Source: Lanius collurio (Eukaryota; Chordata; Aves; Passeriformes; Laniidae). Taken from it: DNA of 64,000 nt. The notes under the pieces are model-generated. The model made no database searches, was not told where the DNA came from, and saw nothing but the letters and a program-made list of their open reading frames with translations. Of the stretch, positions 1 through 12,600 are shown piece after piece (position 1 is the stretch's first letter; every line of letters begins with the position of its first letter). The DNA is taken from NCBI GenBank assembly GCA_020086605.1, contig JACBWW010000047.1, positions 1,146,414-1,210,413 of the forward strand, written 5' to 3'. The position numbers were made by a program, and so were the translations under genes.

Positions 1-3000
1 TATTTTTTTTTAATATCTTCCTTCTTTTCCATATTCAGTTTTTCCTTCTCTTCCATATTGAAGGTGAAACCAAAGGAGAAATTTTTGTGGGCCAAATTAA
101 TAGAAATACTGTAAATTTTGAGTGTTTTAAAACAAAAATAAACTGCTGTTTTCCAACCCTTTAGTATTTTCCATGTCTGTGATACTGACAGAGGTGTCAG
201 TCTTCCCCAAGTGATAGCCTCAGAGGAGGCTATGGAGGGAACCTCCACAGCATTTTTCCTTTACCTGCAGTTTATTTTTTGGTAACTTGGAGATTCTTGT
301 GTATTTTAATTTAGTTAGTGGCTGGTTGTCTTTTCCCCTTGCTCAGTCTTCTTTTACTGCAGCCCTTCAGTGGCAAGCTTTTTCCTCTGGTGTCACTGTG
401 ATTCTCCTTCCACTCTTCCAGTTCTGCCTTCACTTCTCTCAGTGCTGCTCCTTCACCTCCCTCCCACCACTCTAGGCCCTGGGTGCTGCTGGGGTGGATG
501 TGGGAGAGCAGAGGTGCAGTGTTAGATACCTGATGTACTTACGTGCTCTAGCAGTGAACGGGGTATCAGGACTCAAAGGAACCTGTTGAGAACCTTTGTT
601 TCTCACTTCATCCAATGTGTATGGAAAAATGCCCATGAAAGTGCCCTGAAGATTATTTTCTTCAGCCTGTACAGAGGTATCTGTTAATCTGTTTTTTTTT
701 TTTCAGGTAAAACTTAAGCTATATTTTTTGCCCAGAAAGTAACTCCCATATTCTGTGCTACTCAGTCCTAGTACAGTCTCCATTTGTGGCCTGATGTTCC
801 AGCACTGGTCTCTGTGCTGCACGCTGCAATGGGACTAGTGATATTTAATTATTTCAGTTCTCCCAACTGAAACACAAGTATTCTTTCTTAATCTTTGTTT
901 AAACACCTCAGTGCCTAATGCAACTCTTAACAGCCAGCTTCTTTCAGTTACTCTTAATCCAACTCAGATGCTTTTGTACACTGCAATTTCATTTAATTTC
1001 TGCAGATGAACAGTTTGCCCTTACTACTTGTCAGCTGGGTAAACTGAAAAGATAGATAACATTGACTCTCTGAGCTCCACTGAGGGCTTCCCTTGCCTTT
1101 GGTATAGCATCCAGCTTGTCATGATTTGTAGGCAAATGTGTGGCCTTTTTGCTGCTGCTGTCTGTGAATATGAAGCACAGTAGCTATTTATTTTCAGAGT
1201 ATTTCTAGGTTAGGTTCAATTTTCAGTCACTTACATGCTCAATGTATCTGGCCTTGCATATTTGTTGACTGTTCTCAAAGGTTTGGTTCAGGTGTTTGTC
1301 AAGACACTCAAAATGCTTTTCAGTATCTCTGGATTTTTGCCCTATTTTAAGATGTCTATGCTCTGCTTTTAACCTGATAGAGGGAAAACAATTTCCATAG
1401 CTTCTGCCACGTAGCTGTCAGTTTTGGTATCAGAGAGGCTTGGGGGTTGCTGTACTGTGAGGGATGGCTCTCACTATTTCAAAATGATGACAGAGAAAAT
1501 TTAAGAATGCTGAAAGAAGCAAAGACATTTTGGCAGTCTTTCCTCTGGCAAAAATTAGAGACCAGTCTGCTGGCATTTCAGAAATGTCAGCTTCATGTTA
1601 CAACCAGAACACGTTTTTTTTTTTTCCTTTTGCATATGCTGAAAATCAGGTATTTAACCTCAAATGAAATTTGGAAGAACTTCTTTACTCAAGCATCAGT
1701 CACCATGTTATCTCAGATAAGGCTTATAAATCAGAAGAAATATTTTATGCCAGAGTATAATAATTTCAGGTTTGTGGGTGGATTGGCCATGGGATGCACA
1801 AATTTTGAATCATTCTGTAGTCGTAGGTATGTGAGCAGATTTTGAAGTCAAATCTAATCTTGGCTGAAACAAATAGCTTTTTAAAAAAACAATTCTCAAG
1901 TGTTGTGTGAGTTTGGTAAACCACTTTAAAAGGAGTCTTAAAACATGAAAATGTGAATAAGTGACCTGATTTTTAAGGCTTCAAGTATTTGCAGCACCAG
2001 CTGTAGTCTGTGGTTTTAATATGGGGATATAACATGGACTAAGATGTATGGCTTTGGCTTTCCAAATGTGAAAATATATATCTTAACTTTCTCCCCTGCA
2101 TTTGTGTGAAACCAAATCAAAACTTAACTAATACTGATGTTTGTATTGTTTGGGGTTTTTTTTACCCCCAAAGCTGCAATATTCTGTGTAATGAGCTACC
2201 AACTTACCTACATATCAGTTCTGCAGAAGCAGAGTTAGGCAAGGCTTTGTGGTCAACACTGTGACTTTCCTTGTTAACTGAACCGTGGAATTTATTCCTT
2301 CCTATTTTTAAATGGATGGGATTGAGAAATTAATTTCCTGTCAGTATTTCGCATGAATGAGCACGGGAGAGCAAGCTTCTTCAAGTTGTCTTCTTCTGCT
2401 GTGCCTGTATGTTAATTTGTTTCAGAAGCAGCCCAGTAATAGACTTCCTCCTCATCTGCTGCAGATAACAAGTTGCATCTGTCCAGGAGGTCCCATCCAT
2501 ATTGGAGGGTGTGGCTGGCAGGACATGGGTTGGTATTCCTGAAGATACCGTGTGCCCAGAGCAGCACTTCCCTCCTGCTCCTTCTGTGCACGGCCATGTC
2601 CCTGTTTGCCTGCATTCCTCCCTGGCAGCTGGTGCTTATGCCCATTTGTCTTAATTTCATAGCAAATGCGTGGCTCATTTTACACAAATCTTTCCTATCC
2701 ATCCGTTAGCCTCCCAGGATGTTCCTAAGGATCCAAACTGGAAAAAAAAAAGCCCATGCAAAATAAGCAGCATTTGGCTAATGAACACCTCCGTGCAAGA
2801 TTTTACACCAAGCACATTTCCCTGAAAATAGTCTGTTTGGCAAGGAGTGAAGTTCTTGGAAAGAAATACTAATGATGTACTAAGCAGGGGAAGCTCCGTG
2901 TGTGCTTGTGATTTGGAAAAGTGAGAACAGTCTTTCTAAATCTTCATTTCCTGGGAAATTAAAAACATTTTAATGCTTCACAACTTGAGCTCAAGCAGAA

Positions 3001-3345
3001 TTTAAGTAGGGGAATGTGTCTCAGAATCAGCAGTGGTGAGAAGGAATAAGACAGCAGGAGAGCTGAATCTGTGAAGTGTAGTTGTGAGCAAGTGGTGCTA
3101 TGAAGAGTAGATGCCAACCTTGTTAGCACAAAGGAAAGCTCTTGTCTCTCACTTCTACAGACATGTCCTGGAAAGCACTTGCCATGAACAGGAGGAACCT
3201 GCAGCATTAATGGCATGCAGAGAGACTGTTCTGATGCAGACAAAGCACCAGGTAGTTGTTATTTCCTGTGAAAACTAAAATGGAGGGGAGAGCATGCCAG
3301 AGGAGTAGGGAGGAAAAAGCCCAAACTAAGTTCAACTGAAGTGTT

Positions 3346-3363
3346 CCCCCCCCCCAAAAAAAA
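3346..3363. repeat. C10A8 mononucleotide run
   Basis: Ten C are followed directly by eight A. This is a simple homopolymer junction in intron 1, likely length-variable and prone to sequencing error. No function is implied. Confidence 0.9.
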
Positions 3364-4732
3364 GGAGGCTAGTGGGGCAAGTTCACTTTAATCACTGAAC
3401 ATCTGGAAAATGATCCTGTGGGTTGATAGTAGTATGGTGACATCTTGCAGTGTAGATGTTGACAAGAATTTGGTAAAATAATTCTAACAGCTTACACTAC
3501 CTGGAAGGAGAAGGTTCTGATTGATTTGGCATTTCTGCTGTCTGCCACGTGGGTGTGGACTGGCAGTGCATGAACATGGTGGAAGATTCAGGTGTCTGTG
3601 TGATGTTTGCCTTCATCCTGCTGAGCCAGCAACATGAGAGGAGGGGCAGCAGCAGCACCCTGCCCAAGTGGAAGTCCCCATGGTCAGGTCATGGTGCTTC
3701 CCTGCTGAGAGAGTGGGAGAAGTAGTCATTTTCCATGCCACTGGAGGAGTGATGTGAGCAAGCTGAGTTCTGGAGGGAACTGTGGTTTCTTCTCTTTCTG
3801 GCCCCTAAGGTTTCTTTGATCTGAGAGCTGAAGATACACATAGGAGAGGAAAATGTGATCCTGAGCAAAAATCCTTTGAATCTTTGTTTTCCATGAAATA
3901 TTGAAGAAGGGTTAGAGGTTCTGGGAAGAAACGTCCAATATTTTGATCAGTGAATGAAATACAATTTGTTTGTGGGCTTTTATTTAATTTTCTGTTTTTG
4001 AGATTACTAAGGGATTTGCAGTAAGAAGATGCATATTCCTGCTCAGTTTGTGACTTCAGACCTTTGGTGCTGGAGGTATACTCTGTTTACAGAACTGCAG
4101 TTGACCTTTTTTAAATAAACTAAAAGCACTGGAAATGTATTTCTGGCTTGCAGAGTTCAAGATGTCCCATCTAGAACACGCATTCACTTGAATAGTGTAA
4201 CAGTCACAATAATTGCAGTTGTTTCTCAGCTTTCAGTGGTAGACATGTTCTTTATGGAAGGGTTTTTGAGGGAAGCTGGACCTACAGAGTCTGCTACTGC
4301 AACAAAAAACCCAACCAAAAAATCAGCAAACCAATACTTGCAAAGTTGATACAGCACACCTGAATATCCTGGTGTTGAAGTGGTTGGGGGCAGGTATTTT
4401 GTGTCCACCCTGTGCATGTGTCTGGGACCTGCAGTTCTCAGCCAGGGGCCAAGACCACCCTTCTTCTCACAAGGCTGTGGTGGCCTTTTCCAAGGAAATG
4501 CAGTCGGCTGGACACAGTCTGGAGCATCTGTGTGAGGAAGAAGCTTGTGGTCCTGCTAACCAAAGTAGACCCATGGGCATGGTGGGCAATGGCCCGTGGG
4601 AAGCTGCAGGGTCACGATGGGGTGCTGGTGGCTCCCATACTGTGCTGCCCTGGCTGTAGGAGAAATGCACTGGGAAGTGCTCCTGATCCCTTATCAGGCC
4701 TCCTAGAAACAGAGACTGGACAGGAATAAAAA

Positions 4733-4737
4733 GAATA
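4733..4737. repeat. Target-site duplication, left copy (GAATA)
   Basis: GAATA directly precedes the TG start of the LTR and is repeated exactly after its CA end at 5445-5449. This marks the integration site and shows that both LTR ends are intact. Confidence 0.8.
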
Positions 4738-5121
4738 TGTTGGGGAGGATGAAATAGGGAAACCTTATAAATATGACTGCTTGGCAAAAGATTCTGGAAA
4801 TATAAAATCTGTAAGTGAAATAGAAATGAAAGCTAGCTTTGAGATATAAGATACCGAGCTGCTAGTGACTGTACAGCCAAAAAACAATGGGCTGGCCAGC
4901 TGAAGGAGAATCCCTCTGGATTGAGCAATGTCTTTAGCAAAGAAGAGGATGCTTCAGCAAACAGAAAGGTCCAAGGGTCAGAGAGACCCTGCCACACTGG
5001 CAGGGAAGAAAAAAGTAGCTTTAGGAAGTAGTTTTTAGGAGTTAAAATGTAACATGGTATGGTAATGTAATAGTTGTGATAGGTTGTATGTAAATTCTAT
5101 AAGGACTTCTGTCTTCTACTG

Positions 5122-5170
5122 ATTGGATATTGTACTATTACCATATTCAGTATAGGAAGAGATATAATAT
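5122..5170 (+). promoter_or_regulatory. Putative LTR promoter (inverted CCAAT plus TATA-like box)
   Basis: ATTGG at 5122-5126 lies about 37 bp upstream of TATAATAT at 5163-5170, inside the solo LTR and on its coding strand. Spacing and position, before the pyrimidine-rich R-like region and the AATAAA, suit an ancestral retroviral promoter. Present activity is unknown. Confidence 0.4.
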
Positions 5171-5351
5171 CATGGAACCAGACTTTTAGCTCTCTTATGC
5201 TCTGTACTCTTACTGTCTCTTAAGCTCTCGTCTCTTATGCTCTCTCTTAAGCTCTCTACTCTTAACTCTTAAGCTCTCTCGCTCTGTCTGGGCCATGCTC
5301 TAAGCTGTGGCTGGCAGCTTAAGCAGAGCTCCTGCACCCACGACCCTTGCA

Positions 5352-5357
5352 AATAAA
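5352..5357 (+). terminator. LTR polyadenylation signal AATAAA
   Basis: AATAAA sits about 90 bp before the LTR 3' end, where the R region signal is expected. Being in the sense strand of PLCL1 intron 1, it could in principle cause premature polyadenylation of the pre-mRNA. No data on use are available here. Confidence 0.5.
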
Positions 5358-5444
5358 CTGCACGTTTCAGGAGCTGCCTTGAACTGTAGAAATCACCCTG
5401 AACTGACTGAATCCCACGGCCGCGGCCCCCATATTTTTTCTACA

Positions 5445-5449
5445 GAATA
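5445..5449. repeat. Target-site duplication, right copy (GAATA)
   Basis: This is the exact partner of 4733-4737, immediately after the terminal CA of the LTR. Confidence 0.8.
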
Positions 5450-5454
5450 AAATA

Positions 5455-5790
5455 GGTATTTTTTGAAAGACCTTCCAGGTACCCCCTGGGAGTCACAGGC
5501 TGTTGCCAAAATGGACCCCAAGATGGATGACAGGTCACGAGTTCCCCACACTTTTATAGGTTTGGTTCAATGATGTAATTTCCCCTCTGCTTTACCCCCT
5601 CTGACTTTCTTTGGATTATACTTTTTGGCCTAGGACAGCCTGGGTGTCCTTGGAGTGCAGGCCTGGAGAGGCTTTGTTATGTCTGCCTAGCCTGAGAGAG
5701 CAGAAACTGCAGGCTACAAGAAACTTCAGAGTTACACTCTAAGCAGTACAGGATTTGAAAACCACAAAGGTCAAAATCTTAAGGCATCAC
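5455..5790 (-). mobile_element. Possible second, older LTR-derived segment
   Basis: Just beyond the solo LTR is a patch that looks like a minus-strand LTR. CTTTTATA at 5551-5558 reads TATAAAAG on the minus strand, followed on that strand by a non-repetitive leader with a CATCTTGGGG-type sequence. The text (gatgacaggtcacgag at about 5526-5541, then a TATA-like box) resembles a songbird ERV LTR that I recall only loosely. No clean ends or target duplications were found, so the borders are approximate. It may be host sequence into which the younger LTR inserted. Confidence 0.3.
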
Positions 5791-6364
5791 TCCTGCCATG
5801 AGCCCTGGTTCACTGAGTGCCCTCAGGCCTCCCTTTCCCCAGTCCCAGTGGAGCTTGAGGTAGCAGGCTCATGTTCAATGTTGGAGCCTTGGTTTTCTTT
5901 TCTCTTTCAGTGAAGTCCTGCTAATGAAATTTGTCAGTGAAGTCTTCCTACTTTGTACCCTTTTCTTCAACAGCCTGTGTCAGAAACTCGTTTGTGGTAA
6001 AGAAAACTTCCTGTTTTGCTTGATGTTGTCTCACCAAGTCTCATGTTCCCTCTGCGCTGGCAGAGGTGCATAAAACTGTCCAATTTGAAAAGCATTCAGA
6101 AAGTGAACTTTATGTTTCTGTAACTGGCTGAAATGATCTCTTTAACAGATTCCCAAAAGATGGAAGCTCATTGAGATATCTGTTGAGTCCTCTCCCTTAA
6201 ATGTTTCTAGATGAAAAAATAAATTTGTACTGAGTTGTAGAAACATTAGTAAGTGACCTGACCAGAATTATTTTTTAGAAGAATGAGTGATGGATTTTAT
6301 TTTGATAGAGGCAAAACAAATAACTCTGATGAAATTTGACTGTCTTGGGATTTCTGAAGCTGTC

Positions 6365-6438
6365 TTGGTTTGGGGTTTTTTGTTGTTGTGGTGTTGTTTT
6401 TTTTTTTTTTTGTTGTTGTTTTGTTTTGTTTTGTTTGG
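6365..6438 (+). repeat. G/T-rich low-complexity tract
   Basis: This is a run of TTG, TTTTG and poly-T units, including a T stretch of about 15. It is low-complexity DNA in intron 1. It may be the decayed tail of a retroelement, but no element body is recognisable beside it. Confidence 0.8.
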
Positions 6439-8689
6439 GATTATTTTAGTAAAACTCCTGAGTTAGGCATGAGAGAGTAATTCTCCTTCAGCTTTGAAAT
6501 AAAGGACTTGAAGACATATTTTTACTTGAATTTTTTCCCCTTAAAAATATTTTTGTTGTACTCCAGTCTGTTGAAATCAGCAGAACTATGAAGATTTGCA
6601 TCAACCTGGAGACCAAACGTTTTCTTGATGCATTTTTAGTTCCAAACTCTTAAAAATACATGTACTTTTTTAATAGAGAAAAACCTTTCAAGGTATGTGC
6701 AAAGACTTTTGTGGACAGCTAAATAATCTAAAGTCACTTGGAATTTCTTTCCTTGTGACATTGTACTTAACTTTCCACATTTTGGAGAAAAATGTGTTGC
6801 CTTCAGATGAACAGTCTCTTTTTACTCCCATTAAATTCTATGTGGAGGTGTGAATATATATAATTAGAGACTTGGGGACAGGCTGTGAAATGGAAAATGA
6901 GAGAGCAAGACTTCTCCATTTTTGAAATCATCTCAGTGTCATCCACTAATTAATGTGAGTTTCTTGTACTTGGGATATTGTGTGGCTGTGAGAGCACTGC
7001 AGCATCTCCAGAAAAGCTTGGGGCAGAGGGAGCTTAAGGCAAAGCTTTTGGCTCTCACAGGAATGGAGTCCTGGAAGATGCACAGTTTGGGAGGTGCTAT
7101 GGCTGCTTTCAATGAGTCTGAAGCATATAAAGTATGTTAAAAACACTATGGCTCTTTCCAGAAGGTGTAGGTGAATTAAGTGCATGCCAGAAGACCATGC
7201 TGTTAGGGAGATCTTAGTGTAAAACAGACCATTATTATTGTGGGATGAGGCTGAATGTATTGTCACACCTGTGCAGCTCAACAGGAGTTCCTTTTTTATT
7301 AAAGTATGTTTGCCTGCGAATTGTGTTGATCTTAATTTCAGACCAGCAGCAATATGCTTGACAGACTAAGAGAAATACGAATAGTCACTTGACAGATGAG
7401 AAAGGTTCTTTTGTCTTTTATTTGTTCACATAGGCTCCTGTTGAAAGCTGATGCTTTCTGTTATACACAATTTTGAAAAAGCTTCTAATAATCTGACCTT
7501 AGGCCTCAGGTGTTGTACTTAACTATCAAGTAGTAGAAGCCTGAATCAGACTGAGAGATTAAAGTTTCCATACAGGGAACCAAGTTCACATTTACTATCT
7601 GTGAAGAACTTACAGTAAATGCAACCCCAAGTGTAAGTATGTTGAGGCACTGTGCAGTGTGTGGTAAGCAGCAGTTACAGAAGAGATGCTGTAGATAGGA
7701 GAACGTAGATTCTTTATCTTGCTCTTCACTTGAGACTCTTGGTGCAGTCACAGAAACCTCAGCCTGTGCTGATGGGAGCAGGGGTTCTTGGGGACTATGC
7801 AGCAGATATTTTCAGTGCATTAGAGGTATTAACCTGTCAGTCAGCTTGGAAGAACAAGCTGAATGCTTTTGAAGAGAATTCTGTAATGCTGTTTTTCATA
7901 AGTATGCTGCATTTTTTGAGAAATGTCAACTTACACCCACAAAATTTTAATTTATTTAACACTAGATAATCTAGGGTGTTGGTGTTTGTCCTGCTGTAAT
8001 TAGTTACCTGGAATGAAGCACTACACAGGTGTTAGGCACATGGAGGTGAAAGTATGTGTATATATTCCTTTGTAGACTATTTTTTAAAAATGTTTGTGCA
8101 GGTCCATACTTGAGTCTTGGTCAGTGAATTCCCTTCACCAGATGGCCAAGTGCTTTTTGTTCATACAGACTTCAATTGGGTGGTGCTCTGCAAATTTTAT
8201 GGAAAAGAATAGCTAATATGGATTTCATGTACACTGATTAATTGCCTTTTTCTCTTTTATCATTTCTGATGAAGATGTTTAAGGGATATTGATCCTGGGG
8301 GAGCTAGATTTGTCCTTTTTGGGGAAGGTGGAAATGCTGACAAAATAGATGACCATCCCCAAAGCTTGGGTAGGTCATGGCTGTCCTTGGAGGAAAGCAG
8401 TATTGCTTTGGCAGAATATCCATCTGTTGTTTTTGCACCTTAGCCATGTATTCTGGTTTCCTTGCTGCATTACTGACAGTGTTTAACAAGGCATGTCACT
8501 AATGCTTGTCTTGTGATCCCTCCTCAGTCAAAGCCACGTTTGCAAGGAGCAGAGAATACATCCCAGTCTGATGGACCATCCCAGACCAGTCAGTCTGGAT
8601 GGACTTTCTAAATGCCATGGAAATAATTGTATAGTTGTGTGACAACTAAATGCTTTAAAAATTATTTTTGTAATAACTTGCTTATATAT

Positions 8690-9620
8690 ACATTGCAGTT
8701 TGTGGGTCTGTGTCCCTGCCACAGCAGGAAGCACACTCATCCTGGAGGAATGGTCGACTGCTGGGAGAGTGAGTGCAGAGGAGGGACACAGGGCCTCCTC
8801 CTCCCTGGCCCCTCTCCATTCTGGTGTCCTTTCCCCTGCTTCCCACCTGTACACCCTGGTGCCTCCACAGAGGGGAGGAAGGCAGAAATTAATCTGGAGG
8901 GGAAATTGTTCTGCCTGAGTGGGCAAATAGAAGGAAATTGTCTCATTGACTTTGATGCTTTCATCTCTTTTTATGAGCTACCTGGAGTGCAGAGCCCTTG
9001 ATTTGACCCACCATCAGAGCTGGCAGGGGCACAGCAGGATCTCTGCTAGTTTGAGCTGAAGGATTTACTGGCTTTTGCCAGCTGCCTTCCCCTTGGCAAA
9101 TCTCCCTGTGAGCAGAACCAAGAGCAGGGTGTCTTGGTGTGTGCAGCTGGATGCAGCCCCCGGGAAGGCTGGCAGCAGCTGTTACCCGAGTGCTGCACTG
9201 TGGTGGGGCCGGGCTCCTGCTTCCCCTTCTGGTCCTGTGCACTCCACGGCAGATGGGTGGGAGAGCTGCCCATATTTCCCAAAGGTTCAGTCCCTCAGGC
9301 CCCTGTGTGGGCCGAGGGCTCCTTCCCCTCACTGCACGCTGGCAATGTGCCTGGTGGAACTCTGCTCTGCACGTGGGCTGCAGTTAATCTGTGGGAAAGG
9401 AAATGGTGCACCTTTGTTTACCTTCCACCTTCCCATGTCCTCCTGCACTTGCTCCCTCATCCCTGTTGAACTGCAGGGACTTGCCATCGGTTTGGCAGGG
9501 GTGTTCCTGCTGCAGCAGGATGAGCTCCCCTTCCTTAGCCTCACTGGGTTGATAGGCTCCCTTCTCCTTCCCTTGTCTCCTCCAGGCAGAGGAAGAGGCT
9601 TGGATCTCCTTCCTTAAAAT
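8690..9620. other. GC-elevated intronic block, no gene recognised
   Basis: About 930 bp is visibly richer in G+C than its surroundings and therefore carries overlapping open frames on both strands, the longest being 180 codons at 9075-9617. None encodes a recognisable domain, CpG is still sparse, and the frames lack consistent splice context. The block could be a regulatory element, an unannotated non-coding exon or simple compositional variation. Confidence 0.4.
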
Positions 9621-12600
9621 ATTCACCTTGTTGGCCTTGACTATGACCGCTTATTTATTGTGTGTTCCTAAGCTGTGCTGTTGGACCTCCATATGTGGCT
9701 GGGGAAAACTTACTGTGTGCCTAAGAGACTAACTGTGGGCACACTGAGCTCAAGAGACTGAGTTTTAGTCTATAACATAACAGATGCATGAAAAGATTTA
9801 AATGGAAAATCCATGGAAAGCTAATGATCATAGCCAGATTAATGTTTTTAAACCCCTATTTTTCATATCTTGCAGATGAATATAAAAAATTGCAGTTTCA
9901 AAGGAGATCTTGAACAATGTAGTACAAATGTTAAATTTAGCATGAATTGAGGGAGAACAGGGAGAATGTTGTGTAGGGTCATGTCTAACACAGGAGCCAT
10001 GAGTGAGACAGGCCACCGTGTTCCCACAGCCACAGCACTGAGAACAGAGAGGGGTTCATGGGAAAACTGAGGACATGCACCCTTGAAATCCCCGTGGGTT
10101 TGTTACTCTTTCTACAGAAACCTTGAACCTTTTGTTCAAAGTAAGCTGCTCACATCAGTGGGAAGCTTAACAGCACTCAAAACAGCTCCCCACCAACTTT
10201 CCATTTTCATTGAGGGTGAAAAATACAGATGGATGGAGCCTGATAAGGTCAGTTCATTTAATGCAAGTCTTGAGTCCATTTTGTGATTAAATATACTTTC
10301 ATTTTTCATAAACTCTTTTCCACTTAATTTTAAAATTACTCTTGTATAACATGGGAAATGTCTTAAACCCACTACCCCATACAACAAGCACACATGTAGT
10401 AATGCAGAGAAGAAAACCACTGCTCTTATTAGGCTTTATCTCAAACTATATAATTTATTGTTACTACTCTGTGTAATTTCTCTTTATTGTTAATGCAGTA
10501 TTTATTTTTAATTATTATTAACACACTTATTCTGTGTTAATAGCCTGACTGATGAGCCAGTGTATTTTCTGAGTGTCTTTTAAATTAAATTCCCTTCTAA
10601 GATTTTTTTTTAGAAATTAGAATAATGAAAGCAATATTAACAATCAACTCTTTGGGCCAACTGTTGCCTCTTTTTTTTCCTCACACCTACCAGTGCTGTG
10701 CAACATCCTGTTGCAACATCTGGTTGCTGCCATCACACAACTGTTTACTAACCACTAATTATAGCACTCAGCAGTAGAAAAGAAAATGTTAAGCATACTG
10801 TGTTGGTATTTTTAAGGGTAACTAGCTGGTTTTATTTCCTACTACTCTTGTAGTTTCATGTTAGCGAACTTGCACCCCAGTGTGTTCTGCTGAAGGTTGT
10901 TTATATCCTTCATGCTGAGGGCTTGTCAGGCTGTGGTTGTTATTTTTCTGATGACAGGGCTATAAATTAATTTTGAATTGGATAGCTCTGGGAGACAAAA
11001 CCCCCACATGTAAATAATGGTCTGTAAACAGATGAAAGTTTGTGTTTGAACATCACCCATTGTTTGTGACTTTGTGTTTAGTAATTTTTTTTTTAATTTA
11101 ATAAGGAAAAACAGAATAGAATTGAGTTTCACACTTCTCAAAGGGAGCCAAGTTTCAGCATAGGTGACTTATTCATGGCACTGGAGGTTCATGACCTGAG
11201 CAAAATCTCTTAGATTAGTCCTAAAACCAACTGGGCTGCCCCTGGGAAGGGCTGGCAGTGCACAGCTGGAAGGGGTATTGCAGTCTTGGTGTCTCAAGAG
11301 CACATCTGTGCTAACCAAGTCATAGGGTTTTGCTGTGTCTCTCTCTCTCATCTTTCTAAACATATTTATAGAAGAGAAGTACTTCCAGACACATCTTCCT
11401 ACAAAGAGAAACATTATGTGCTTTCAAATAAGGAATAAAATGTACTTGCTGATCAATTTTCTGTCCTCATTAAGTCTCTCAGAGGTGAATTCAAGGGAAA
11501 AAATAAAGATGGGAAGAGTTTGGAAATGAAGTCTATTTACAATGAAAAAAGATAACTCAAGAATAGTGAAAAAAGGCTGAAACTCAATGGCTGGAGAGAT
11601 GGAAAACAGACTCAATTATCCAAATGTTGTGCAGCTGCACTACCACATGTATTGTTTTCACTTTACTATCAGATATTTAATGCATGTGGGTAGTCAGTGT
11701 TCTCTTTTTGTTTGTTCTAAATATTTCCTATGTGTAATGCAGTAAAAGATGTTGTTCTCAGTTGTTAGAACAGAACAATTTGGTAGAGAAAAAAAACACC
11801 CATCAGTGTTTGCACACACTACAAATTCAATGACAGAAACAGACTAACAACAGAAAATTTATTCCTGTAATAAAGGAAAATTAAAACAAAAAAAAAAGAA
11901 GGCAAGCAAACTCGTACCCTGAATGTAGAATTTCAGTTTTAGGAAAAAAAAATCTTATCATAGTGGTCCACTTCTAGTAATTAGTTGTGTGTACTCTTAG
12001 ACCAAATTTGCACAAAGTGTGCAGGGTGAATCCTTCCCTCCTGTTCCTGGATGCACAAGTGAGATTATTTCTTTGTTGTGTTCCTGGAAATTCCAAAGGT
12101 CCACAGAAAAGCCTCTTTCTGTGCTTCTGCCAAGCAGGAACATGTCTGTAGCCAGCAATGTCCCTGAGGTTCTGATCCAAAGCCATGAAACTTGGTTTTT
12201 CTCTATACAGGCTACTCCACTGGGGGAGGTGGTGGGGAGAAGGGGCAAGATGAGTATTTTGGGTCTTGAAGGGAAGTTCAACTAAATTGTTCCCTGTTTG
12301 AGGTGAGGTTTGTTTGTTGGATTTGAGCTCATGGCGAGACAGGCAAAAATAGTGTTAATGCACAGCTATATATTACCAGTGTTTTCCATTTATCTGACAG
12401 ATAAAACAATGCTGGTCAAGTTTAATGAACAAATGAAGTAATTGTGCATTATCTTGTGATGTAGTCCTTACAAGAAAGAGAAGTTTATAAATCTAAAGAC
12501 CACATAAATGAGAGAAGATGAGGAAAAGCACTCAGATAATTCTGCTGGTTTTCCACAATGTGGCATGATTTGCTATTTTATTCTTCCATATTAATGTTAC

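Larger units (their letters stand above)
4738..5444 (+). mobile_element. Solo LTR of an endogenous retrovirus
   Basis: A 707-bp unit starts TGTTGGGG and ends TTTTTTCTACA, the canonical TG...CA ends. It is flanked by identical GAATA at 4733-4737 and 5445-5449, a 5-bp target-site duplication. If the terminal A is shared, the match is 6 bp (AGAATA). Inside, in order, are an inverted CCAAT (ATTGG, 5122-5126), a TATA-like element (TATAATAT, 5163-5170), a pyrimidine-rich stretch of degenerate CTCTTAAG-type repeats (about 5190-5290), and an AATAAA (5352-5357). This matches a U3-R-U5 layout on the + strand. No gag/pol/env sequence adjoins it, so it is a solo LTR left by recombination. A 5-bp duplication fits ERVL-like elements and a 6-bp one fits ERVK-like elements; the family is not fixed. 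The GGCCGCGG-containing 3' end resembles songbird LTRs from memory. It lies in the sense orientation within PLCL1 intron 1. Confidence 0.85.

Noticed and set aside
9075..9617. 180-codon open frame
   Set aside because: GC-rich block with open frames on both strands, no domain, no splice context; chance ORF.
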